From Rachicladosporium sp. CCFEE 5018 (taxonomy: Eukaryota; Ascomycota; Dothideomycetes; Cladosporiales; Cladosporiaceae), in the NCBI GenBank assembly GCA_002077045.2, contig KZ111175.1:1-44705 (forward strand): a stretch of 44,705 nt of DNA, read 5' to 3'. The position numbers and the translations under genes are program-made. This document shows, one piece after another, positions 11,492 to 22,300 of this stretch. The notes beneath the pieces are model-generated. The model was not told where the DNA came from, did not search any database, and saw only the letters and a list, made by a program, of their open reading frames with translations. The first letter of the stretch is position 1; each line of letters starts with the position of its first letter.

Positions 11492-13299
11492 ATGTTCAGG
11501 GTCACGCGCAGACTGCTCGCGCAACGGTCTGCAGCTATCGATGTGCAGCACTTCAAGCATATACTCGAGCAATCATGGCGAAGGCAAGGAGCTTCGACGC
11601 CTGCACACGTCGGTGAGATGACTCCATTCCCGCATACCTTGAACGAGCTGCTCACAGCGTTTCAGGGATTGCAGTCAGCGGAGGCGTGGATTCCATGGCC
11701 CTAGCTACTCTGTGTGCTGCTGCTCGAACCGAATCCACTGCCCATTGGCCTGCGTTCACCGCATTCGTTGTAGATCACAAGCTACGTGATAACAGCACAG
11801 ATGAGGCGTATAGAGTACTCGCGAATCTCGAATCACTCCACATAGACTCCCAACTGCTTACTCTTGACTGGACTGGAATCGAGCGGGCTGACGGTATTGC
11901 CAACGTCGAGTCTCACGCGCGGCGACTGCGCTATCAGGCTCTGGGCAGAGCTTGTAGAAATGCAGGTGCACGATATCTGCTCGTGGGTCATCATGCGGAC
12001 GATCAGGCTGAGGGTGTCTTGGTGCGGATCATCAATAGGCGTTACGGCGCTGGGCTCTCCGGCATGCGAGCAGGGGCGCTGATCCCAGAATGTCAAGACA
12101 TTTATGGAGTGAGTTGCTCCGAGACGTCGCAGCAGTTCAAATGCGAGTATCTTGCGCCGATCATTGAGCAAGAGAATCTTGCGTCGGGTTCAGGGCTCAC
12201 AGGACCACCTGTGCAGCAAGTTCGATTACCGGCGGTAGGGGATGGAATTAGGGTACTACGCCCGCTGTTGTCATACACCAAACAGCAACTCATCGATACT
12301 TGTATGGGTGCCAACACTGCTTGGTTCGAAGATCAGACGAATGCGGACCAAAAGTTAGCCTTGCGGAACACTGTCAGGTCACTCCTTGCTACTGAAGCAC
12401 TTCCTTTGGCGCTGCGACGATCAAGACTTCTCACCCTCGCACGTAATGTCCGCATACGACAAGAAAATCTGCTGCAGAAAGTTCGCCGGCTCGTTGACAA
12501 AGCCAATGTGCGGCTTGATCCTCGAGGAGGCTCGCTTACCTGTTCCTTCTCTCTAGTCGATGTCGCGGACTTGGGCGACGACTTCTCAGATGGCCTAACT
12601 TTATATCTAAGGGAGATGCTTGATCTCGTGACACCTCAAACATCGCTGGATCGCGCCGCAATATACAGCGCTCTGTCTGTATTACTCTCGTTCGTGCACA
12701 CACCGGCTGAAGCTGTCTGCAAAGTCAGCGTCGCTGGCGTCACAGTTGCAGCTCGCGAGACATCGGCTTCGACGGCGGTGTTCACAATGCACAGACAAAT
12801 GCCAAGCAGCATCTCGAAGGGCAGTACTGATGTTCTCCTGAAGCTACCACCCTCGACCGAGTCCTCTGAAACCATCGTCACATGGAGTTCATGGTACCTC
12901 TGGGACAACAGATACTGGATCCGACTCGGCAGGGTAGGTCCTTCGGCTTCGGCTGAGCAGTACGGGACGTTACGGTTCTTCACGCCTGCAGATATGGCAA
13001 GACTTCGCCGTCCGTCTCCCAATTCGCCATCACTGCGCTCCATACGCGGTTTCGGGTTTCAGCTCGGCGATGTCCGCTACACCATTCCAGTACTCTGTAT
13101 ACAGCATGACGAGACAATTGACGATACAGCTGCAACCGACACGATCATCGCGTTGCCTAGTATTGGGTGGTCTCGCAACAGCTGCCAGCGCTGGACGAGC
13201 GATGTCGAGCTTGCCGAGGATACGAGATGGGTCTATGATATCCAGTACAAGCATGTGGATGCGTGGCTGACGGAAGCCGTGGACAGCGCAATAGATTGA
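11492..13299 (+). CDS. tilS: TilS-like tRNA(Ile)-lysidine synthetase (PP-loop ATPase)
   Basis: In bacteria and organelles this enzyme attaches lysine to C34 of the tRNA-Ile CAU anticodon, changing it to read AUA. Two exons, 11492-11612 and 11666-13299, are joined by a 53 bp intron (GTGAGA donor, TTTCAG acceptor) in phase 1. The splice restores the adenylation PP-loop GIAVSGGVDSMALATL at residues 41-56. The second motif, GHHADDQAEGVLVRIINRRYGAGLSGM, lies near residues 147-173, followed by ENQT-like FEDQTNAD and LRNTVR. The 584 residues have an extra C-terminal region not seen in small bacterial enzymes. The N-terminus MFRVTRRLLAQRSAA is basic and amphipathic, consistent with mitochondrial import. 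Fungal nuclear copies are thought to serve mitochondria; that is inference. The start is chosen for the presequence and the splice fit. Confidence 0.9.
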
Positions 13300-14390
13300 A
13301 TCGGACGTCGATGCTTTTGGGACGCTTCGCGAATAAGTCATAGGCTGGGTCAATCCACAACTTGTAACATATCGCTGTGTACGGCCGCACGTTACCTGAC
13401 TGTCACATGCTTGCAACCTCACGAGCCGCTGCACAGATCTGCAGGCGTGCAGGGGCACGAGCTCGAGTAAGCCTTGTGGCTGCACGCGAGAAACGCGCCA
13501 CGATAGCTCGTGCGGCATCGTGTCGCAAGTTGGGCGAAAATCGGATCAATCGTGTTGCTGGCGCGCGTACAAACGAAACACGTACGACGGCATTCGACGT
13601 TGAGAGGGTAAAATGTTTTCTGCTGGGCCGTTATCGGCGGGCTAAGCTCGGTGGTGGTCGTTTTGGAGTGTCACTGCTTCTCCCAACGGCGGTGCAGGCA
13701 GAAGCACGACAAAGCAGTACGGAGAGGTTCATCACCCACAGCGGTGAGAGGAGTGAAGATAGATATACAGTCGCCGGACATGGCGGGACGATGATCAATC
13801 TGCAAAGTCTCGTCGCCCATCCTGACGTGAGAGAGGCACGGCATTCCCAATCCGGTCATCGCAGGTTGCCCCACCATCTCAGTCAGCGCGTGCTTGATCG
13901 GCCGGGGTGTTTGGACTTCTTCTCTCATTGCTTTCAACGTGTTGGCGTCCAGTCACGCACTCACACCACTGCTGTTCCTCCATTGTCCTGACAGCGTTCT
14001 CATTTGCAGACTTACACTGCGGCCGAGGCAGTGCTTCGGCTCAGACAGCTGACCTCAGGCCTCCCTCAGCCATAGGATCGCTCATAGCTGCAGCAAAAAA
14101 GCTTCTTGTCGGTAGCTGGTCCGTTACTCGGTTGAGCGGGCAGTAGCCGGTCATCAACGAGGATTACTGATAGACTTGGACATACATCGACCTGTCGCGA
14201 GGTACCATTCCGCTATATACTGGTCACGAGGAGGCAACATCGATTGAAGGTTTCAGTCCGGATACTGCGGGACCAGCGCGGAGGGGCTCTGTCGAGATAC
14301 AGAAAGGCATTGCAGTCACATTTTCACCGCAAAATAACTCAGCAGGAGTCGCATTGGCTCACTGGGCGGAGGTGAAGTCCAACACCAGAC
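13300..14390. other. Intergenic region, nothing recognised
   Basis: This stretch lies between two rightward genes. An ORF at 13377-13991 (plus) is Arg/Ala-rich, overlaps an antisense ORF and shows no domain, so I leave it out. The region presumably holds the promoter of the kinase gene at 14391. Confidence 0.5.
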
Positions 14391-16718
14391 ATGGCGACAC
14401 CACGAGACCCTGGAGCGGAGACGCAAGGCGTCCGCTTCGCGGAGCACACCCAGGACATTGCGCCCACGGAAGCAGGAGATCTACATGTCGTCGAGAGTCT
14501 GACCGGCAACGACCGCGAACGCGATGACCTCAATCCTGAGGCTGAAGCAGAGCTGCAACAGCTCAAGACAACGCTGCGCAACAACATTCAGTCAGCCCGC
14601 GCGCAGCACCACAACTTCGAGCCCGTCTCACTCCCAGGCTCGGCCCCGGCTTCGAGGGTGAGTCAGCACTTGCTAATGTCCTATTCAAAGGTCTGACAAG
14701 TACGCAGGTACCATCAGGTGCGAATACACCTAGTCGGAGAGTGTTGCCGGTAGGCTCCACAGATCCTTCACCATACCATTCCCCTAAGATGGCCGCCGTT
14801 CATTCACCACCTCTCACGCCAGCTGCCACTCGTAGCAAGGATGGCAAAGCTTCATTGGGATCGATATATCAGCCGCGGGCGGCTCCAGAAGTCATGACAC
14901 CACAGCGGTCTGCCTCGCCGCATCGATCGTCGAACCTCGTGTCCTCGGAAGCTGCGGCGGGTGTGCCGGCGCACCCTAAGCAGGCTCCTCGATTCTCGAT
15001 AGGACCGAGTGCGGACTCCGGGCCGGGATCGATGGAGACCAGTCCAGCTGGAACTCCTGCACCCGGAACGCCGTCCTTACAGCCAGCTACTGTTTCGAAA
15101 CCACAAGCACCTGCAGATTCAATCGAGCAGCGATTCCGATTCGGCAATCGAGATCCCTCGCAGGGCTTCACAAATTCGGGCCAAGCTACTGCGCAAGTCC
15201 CGAACATCACACCTGCATCCACCCTGCCAAGATCAGCCGCGAGTGGTGTCAGTCTGACGACTTTCGACGACAAGCGATCGAGTCTGTTCGGAGGCAAGAA
15301 GCACGGCGATGATGGGAACTCTGAGAAGTCTGGGGGCAGCAAATCGAATCTGAAGAGATTCTTCAAATTTGGCGATCACAAGCACAAGGATAAGGAAAAG
15401 AAGGAAGAGAAGCGCATCCCGATCTCGGACCCGAAGAACGACGGCACACGCACACCACCGAATGGCGCTGCGCCAGTACAGCAGAGCGTACCATTCGCTG
15501 ATGACCATGGCCTGCAGACGAAGTACGGCAAGTTTGGGAAGATGCTCGGGTCTGGAGCTGGAGGTTCAGTCCGATTGATGAAGCGCACGGGTGACGGCAC
15601 GACATTCGCAGTCAAGCAGTTCCGAGACCGACACGCATACGAGAGCGAGCGAGAGTACAACAAGAAAGTCACGGCCGAGTTCTGTATTGGCTCTACGCTA
15701 CATCATGGCAATGTCATCGAAACGATCGATATTATACACGAGAAGGGCAAGTGGTTCGAGGTCATGGAGTATGCGCCTTATGACCTATTTGCGACGGTTA
15801 TGACTGGGAAGATGGGTAGGGAAGAGGTGACGTGCGCTACGTTGCAGATCCTGAGTGGAGTGTGCTACCTACATCTGATGGGTCTAGCACATCGCGATCT
15901 CAAGCTGGACAATGTGGTGGTGAACGAGCACGGGATCATGAAATTGATCGATTTCGGAAGCGCAGTGGTGTTCCGCTACCCATTCGAGAATGACGTGGTA
16001 CTTGCAACTGGTGAGCAGACATGGTATTACAGAGGGACAGCAGCTTTACTGACCTTCACCAGGCGTCGTCGGATCTGATCCATACCTTGCACCTGAGGTA
16101 TACGACAATCAACGATACGATCCAAGACCTGCGGACATCTGGTCAATAGCAATCATCTTTTGCTGTATGACTTTGCGACGATTCCCTTGGAAAGCACCGC
16201 GAACATCAGACAACTCCTACCGCCTATTCATCTCGCCTCCGGATCCAGATCAGGACAAGCAATTGGATGCTCATCGAAAATCGCTCACCCCAGGCACAGC
16301 CCGAGGCTCGGTAGCCACAATATCAGACGGCAAGCGAGGATCCCAGTCCGAGCCTGCCTCGCGGAACCCTTCGAATGCTGATGATGAGAACGGTGATGAC
16401 TCGAAGTCTCACCATCATCACCACCACCACAACAGCGCGCAACCTAAGTCTGAGCCCGTGTCTCGGGAGCCAACTCAAACGGCCGATGCACCCACGATCA
16501 AAGGTCCGATGCGATTACTTCGCCTGTTGCCGCGAGAGACTAGACATATCGTCGGGCGCATGCTGGAGCTGGATCCGAGGAAGCGGGCGACTATGGAAGA
16601 TATCCTGGCTGATCCGTGGGTGCAGAACGCACTTGTATGTCGACAGGATGAGGACGGGGTTATGCAAAGGGCGCCAGGGCATACGCATACATTGCAGCCG
16701 AGTAATGCTGACAAGTGA
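14391..16718 (+). CDS. sat4: Sat4/Hal4-type serine/threonine protein kinase
   Basis: The product resembles the fungal Hal4/Sat4 and Hrk1 kinases, which in yeast stabilise potassium transporters at the plasma membrane. Three exons are 14391-14657, 14708-16010 and 16063-16718, with introns of 50 and 52 bp; together they encode 741 residues. The N-terminal half is Ser/Pro-rich and disordered with a Lys-rich KHKDKEKKEEKR patch. The kinase domain starts near residue 360 with GKMLGSGAGGSVRL and AVKQF. It continues with HRDLKLDN near 485, DFGSA near 504, and GSDPYLAPEVYD just after the second intron. The string ADIWSIAIIFCCMTLRRFPWK is typical of this subfamily. A Ser/His-rich insert, including seven His in a row near residue 639, interrupts the C-lobe before the final helix. 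All catalytic residues seem intact. The family is firm; the potassium role is by analogy. Confidence 0.92.
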
Positions 16719-17624
16719 GGTCGTTGATGAGATCCATGTGAGGCAATGGTCAAGACTGATGCCGTAAGGAAGAGGGTGGTGATATGTAGACGATCCGGGT
16801 ACTGGAATACAGTATGAAGAGATCATAGAAAGACTTGGGCAACTCGGTGGCAGGCTGACTTATGTATGGCGTTGAAAGGGCTCCTCGGGGAGTGCATATG
16901 CCACTCGCACGATTTGTGTGTATGTCGATGCCATGGCATTTTCAATGACAACATTCCTACTCTCTCTGTCCCAAATTTCTAGACCATACGATCCTGTTAC
17001 TTCTCTCTCCATGTCCCTCGCAACCTCGGATCGACCACCGAGCCGGCACATACTCGCCGGTTCCGAGGTATGCCGATTCTCGAAACGCCGCATACACACG
17101 GCACGACCTTTGGCGTTTCAGATGCAATCCTCGATGCGTGTCAGACAGAACAAGCATGCCAATTGAGGGGCACAGCGAGGTTTGCCCAGCCTTTTGAGTT
17201 TCAGCGGCACATGTCACTTGCAGATCCCGCGCCTCGCAGTCGCGTGCTCCACAAGAAAGAATGATTCGCACTCATTCGCTACACCCGTAGTCCTCTCGCC
17301 TGTTTGAACCAGGGAGAGCTTTCGCCAAGCTACTCCCAACAGCTCTGCTGCAGCAAACCAACAGTTGAGCTCGAGAGTCCTGCAGAGCGAGTAGGGCCAG
17401 TAGAGCCTTATCGCGATAAGGCGTTATCCGCCAGAAGCCACAAACCGGACCGCGATTCTAGAGCTACGGTCTCATAGCGCATTACGCGACTGCGGCAGCG
17501 AGGCGTGGGCGCCAGTCAAATAGGCACGTTGCGCGCTTTTGACAATTCTGAATTAATTTTTGCGACTTTTTTGGGGAAGTACGGCACCGGAGTAGCATTG
17601 TGGAAATGTGCGGCTGCGCTGGTC
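16719..17624. other. Intergenic region with a GATA-type palindrome
   Basis: About 0.9 kb lies between the kinase and the acetyltransferase gene. No ORF here shows a domain. The right part carries an 18-base palindrome with GATA motifs (listed separately), followed by an A/T-rich stretch near 17545-17575. It is most likely the promoter of the gene at 17625. Confidence 0.5.
17405..17422. promoter_or_regulatory. Perfect palindrome carrying two inverted GATA sites
   Basis: The 18 bases GCCTTATCGCGATAAGGC read the same on both strands and contain two outward GATAAG sites. A third TTATC site follows within ten bases. This lies about 200 bp upstream of the acetyltransferase ATG at 17625. GATAAG is a strong site for fungal GATA factors such as AreA or SreA, so a regulated promoter is plausible. 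No binding evidence is available. Confidence 0.5.
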
Positions 17625-19006
17625 ATGGCGCCGTTGCATCATCGGGGTCCTTCGAGCTGGAGTTTTTCTTCGACTTCGACTTCGACATCTAGTGCTGGTA
17701 GTAGTACGGGTTGGTCGAATACTTCATCGCCGGGACGAAGGAGCAGTCAGAGTAGTGCTGGAAGCCGATCTGGGTTCTTGAATGTGCAGCTTGCGAACGG
17801 GATTTTCGACGCTGGGAATTATTTGATCTCGGGATCTCAAGCACAGAGTGGTGGGAATTACTTTCTTGGATCTGGGAATTCGACGACTACGCAGCTGTTG
17901 CAGCCGCCAGGGTTTCTGAAGTACGGGCAGAGCGAAGAGAGTACGAGGGTGCAATTGCAGAGGCAACGATTCCAAGAACTGCAGAAGAGTGGAAGTGTTG
18001 GTGTTGTTGTGAGAAAGATTCCTGGATACAGGACTAGTGCTGGTAAATTATTTTATATGATCTGGGACGGCTTGAACCATCGAGGCTGACCCTGAATCCG
18101 CAACACAGCCTTCTTCGCCTCCCTTCGCACGAATCTCCGTCTCAACGCCTCACCACCTCCATCCCCAATGTCGACGCCATCAAGCATGGTGAACTCCGCA
18201 GCCTCCCTTCCTCCTCCATCCCCACTCTCCGGACCCGCAGACTCCGCAATCGAGATGTCCGAGCCCGACGACCCTCTCGCAGGAGTGCCAGACCTGCAGT
18301 CATACGTCGCGCGAAGCGATGAAGACCGCTTTGAGGCTCTACGCCTCATAGCGGACAGCGTAGCACAGATGCGGCAATCCGCCAACACGACACTCATCTT
18401 CCACCCCATCAATATGGCCTTGGTACTAGGGTTCATTAGCTTCATCGCAAGATACATGTATGACACGAAAGGCCACGATTGGACTGTCGTGCTGACGACA
18501 GGTGCTGGACTAGTGATGATCTTTCTGGCCATATGTCGATGGCTCACGCAGGATTATCTCTTCGGGGCGGAAGAGATCAACTGGGCGTGGCTGGGAGATG
18601 CGGATTTGATCGTGACGAAGTTCGGGGAGGAGATCATAGGGACCGTGGCTATTGAGTGGCTGTCTGGCGAGAGCCGGCAGAAGCGAAAGAAAGCCTGGAG
18701 GGGCGAGATAACAGCCTGGACGGTGAGACTCAAGTACAGGCGCAAAGGCGTGGGGTTGGCGCTATTGGAGGATGCTGTGAAGGAGGCGAAGAAGAAGGGC
18801 GCGGAGAGTATTGAGTTTGCCGAGGAGCATGCTAGTGAGTGAGCGCATACTGTGATGTGGAGTACTGGATGACTGACTTTCACACAGATTCAAAACGCAT
18901 ACTATGGCGCATGTACAATTCGAAGTTCGACAAGCGGGATCGGAAGTCGAGGGAGCTTTTGATGGAGCTTTTCGAGTCAAGTCAAGGACGCGGGAAGAAG
19001 AGATAG
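17625..19006 (+). CDS. Membrane-associated GNAT-type N-acetyltransferase
   Basis: GNAT enzymes move an acetyl group from acetyl-CoA to an amine. Three exons (17625-18042, 18109-18834, 18888-19006) with introns of 66 and 53 bp give 420 residues. The first 140 residues are Ser/Gly-rich with a conserved-looking stretch before the first splice (GFLKYGQSEESTRVQLQRQRF). Two hydrophobic segments lie near residues 241-257 and 264-286. The acetyl-CoA loop appears as VRLKYRRKGVGLALLEDAVKEA near residue 345. The last exon supplies the closing helix KRILWRMYNSKFDKR. Substrate is unknown. The domain order, a disordered start, two membrane helices, then GNAT, resembles fungal membrane GNATs. An alternative start at the ATG at 18168 would drop the first exon; I prefer the longer model because the splice keeps the frame. 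Confidence 0.8.
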
Positions 19007-19391
19007 AACGATGATAGATACCCACGTATATTTAGCACGACCTCTTCACCTCAATCTCTGTGCCGACTCTCGCTGCACGCTGACAGCTACACCGATCGAT
19101 GCGAACAATGGTATGTATGTTGCGAGTCGACGCGTACCTGATCTTGAAGCACTGGCCAGTATTCAATGGTCATCAGAGCAACCGATGTAAGGAAAAGTCA
19201 CACAACTTGAGGACATTGTACAGTTTCGATTCTACGCCCATACACACCAGTCTCGACCCGGGGTATCAGGGCGCCGTGCGCGGTCTCTCGACGCCATGCA
19301 AATGCGTAGACGCTCACATTTTCCAATTTCCAGTCCACCTCAACGCCAAGCAAACCCATCCCAACACCACACATACGAGATCAACTGTCCA
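19007..19391. other. Convergent 3' intergenic region
   Basis: The acetyltransferase (plus) and dynein (minus) genes converge on this 385-base space, so it should hold two 3' ends. No coding signal was seen. I looked here for extra dynein exons after its stop and found none. Confidence 0.5.
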
Positions 19392-22300
19392 TTACTCTCC
19401 GACCTCCGCCATGACGTGCTCACTCTCATCCAGCAACTCCATGACCCTCTTCATATTCTTTAGCATACCCTCCGCGTGCGCTACCAGCAACAGCTTCTCT
19501 GCATTTGCAGGCAACCCCAGATAAGTGGGCGGCTCCCTCTCCGGTAGGCCATTGACCCACTGCAAGAAGTCCGCCTTCGTCGTACCAACGGGCAGCGGCA
19601 TGCCGACTGTGCTGTCTCCAGCCACTTCACCAATGAGGTTGAAGTCATCCTCGAAGGCTTCCGCGGTCAGCGTCTTCGCGGCCAGTGCCTCAAGCTCAGC
19701 CATATCCCCTACATCATCCACCTTGCCACCGTACATCTCAGCGACGAGCACTCTCAGCATCTCCCACGGAATGCTCCTGGGTGCGACGTTTGATCGGCCC
19801 TTGCCGGCATTGTCGATCCACCATTGTAAGATGAATGCGCAACAGTCATAGTCTGCGTCGTTGAACTCCCAGAGCTTCTTCCAGCCAAGTCGCGGCGCGT
19901 AGCGAAGTCGCTCCTGGACGACTGCGTGCATGTAGGAAAGCAAGAAGTGCACACGCGCCTTTTCTACCGGCTGGGAAAGGGCACGGTCTGGCAGTGACGA
20001 AAGCGAGTCGCGCATGTTGGCGCGAATACCCGCAGGCTGCTCGTACATCAGCACACGCGAAGCACGCAGTAGAGAAGGTGGGATCTTGTCGCTGGTCTCC
20101 ATAGACAAGAAGAGACGGAAGTCAACGTGAGGCTTGACAGAGTCGATGCGCTTGACCAGATTCTGCAGCCAGTCTGGCGCGAGGTGGACGTTCTTGATCA
20201 GGACCCAAGTACCATTCGCTGCTGCGCGAGCGAGAGCGGCGTCTGCACTGGCAATGCTTTCATTGGAGCCCATTGCTACATTAGCACAGGCTGTCTTGGT
20301 ACGCTCAACGAGCTGGTCGACTTTGTAACTTGCGTCGAAGCCGGGACTTGCGCACAGAGCGATTGGCGCATTCGAGGTAGTCTCAGTGACAATGCGACCA
20401 AGATCCTCATTGAAGTCAAGGAAGCCGGCGCCGAAGACTGTGGTGACGAAGCGCTCTGTTGCAGGGACAAGTCGATCGACGCGCATGAGCTTCACCAGTA
20501 AGAGTCGCTTGAGCGCTTGGTCATTGGAATTCTCCTCATTTTCGAAGCCAGGAGTGCAGGCTTCCGCTTCCTCTTCAGTACAGAAGCGGTGCATGTCTGC
20601 GTCACTGATCTTGCTCATGGCAGGACGAAGTGCACTTAGGCTCAATGCCGCAGTGATGGCTCGCGACTTCATGTCCGGACTAGAGCTGATGTCCCGAACA
20701 ACTAGCTTCTCGTCGATGAGTATGTCGATGATGGTCTTGTCCATCGGCAACGGCGCAGCCTGAGCTAGGAGCACTGCAAACGTAAGGCGATCCTTTTGCA
20801 GCAAAGACACTGAGGTCTCGCGGAATGCAGTACTAAACAAATCGCGCAGCACTGAATCCACGCGTGCCTTGGGCTGGCGCTCTGCCGACGCACGGGCAGT
20901 CGCCAGTACCTTGCCGAAAATGTTGATGAAGTATTGCAGTGAGAACTGGTAGAAGTGATGCATGTGGTACAATTGCTCCAGCACAGCAAAGATTGCCGAG
21001 GAGGATCTTGCGATGATGTCGTACGTGTCCATGATCGTGTTGACTTCGTCCATAACACCTTCAGTCTCAGCAGCCTTAGTGGTGATCTCTGCAGCCTCGT
21101 TCTTGAGCGTTTCCAGGGTCTGGATCACGTTCTCATCGTCCAATATATTGCCGCGAGAATCGTTTAGCGCTTGCAGAAGCATACGCTCGAGCCTGCGAAG
21201 GCGATGCGTGAACTCGCCTTGCATCTTGACAAGATTGGAGCGACGCTCGTCGACGTCTGGGCGTTCCGACTTGAGTACTTCGTTGAGCGTTTGAGTTCTG
21301 AGACTGCTCTGGGTGACCGTAAAGTTGACGAAGGTAGTCCTGCTACAGATGTCTGGAGCGAAAGCCGCCGATGGGTCTCTGGTCGAGAGGTACAACTTGA
21401 AACCCGGCGAAAAGTCGATCTCTTGTCTACCGAGCTGGATAAGGACACGCCCGCCAGTCCGCTGGTATTCCTTATTGAGTACGTGATTCAGGATTGGATC
21501 GATGTGCTCTGCGTCCTGGATGAGGATTGGATTGCCGAATCGTAAGGCACTTTCTAGCTGTTTGACAAAGCCACTGTCGAGAAAGCTGGTCACAGTCAAG
21601 CGACGATCTTTGCTCTCGTTCTGTAGGAACTCGGCGACACGGCCAGATGGGTCGATGATCAGAGGGTAGCGGTTGTATCTCTTCAACATAATGGCGTTCT
21701 CCGTGCACAAGTCATCGACCGGCAAGGCGTGATCATGCCACTGCTGTCTTTCGTCTGCCGTCGACAGATACTCGGACAGCGGATTGTCAGTCTTAAACTG
21801 AATGCCAGATGCGGACAAGTGATGCGCCCAGTCTTCGAGCATTGTTCGTCGATACTGCTGGTCGTACAGACCGCCGTATGCCAAGAAAGCGGAAGCGAGG
21901 AAGACATCGCCGATCAGCGTCGTCATCTGCGTCTCGAATGTTGTGCTGCTTTCTTCCCAACGCACACGCTCGGAGGACAGGCTGTCAAGTAGACGCATGC
22001 TGCGGCTGACCTTGGACTGTACGCGGCTCATCTCAGCCTTGATCGCTTCGGTCTGGCTGATCAGAGTAGCGTATTCCGACTTGTAAGTGGCAATGCTCTG
22101 CTCGAGCTCGGTCAGGGTATTCTCGATCATCTTGGCCTCTGCCTTCGTCTGCAAAGCCTCGTCTTCGAGTTGCTCGACTTCTTCTCTGAGTGGTCCGACT
22201 CTATCGAGAATCTCGGAGTAGATGACTTGTGCCTCCACCCATTGCACTAGTGGTCCACAAGCTCTGCTTGCGCGATGCACTCTCTCGAAGGTGAAGTCCT

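Noticed and set aside
13377..13991. Plus-strand ORF of 204 residues, Arg/Ala-rich
   Set aside because: No recognisable motif, no clear start context, overlaps an antisense ORF.
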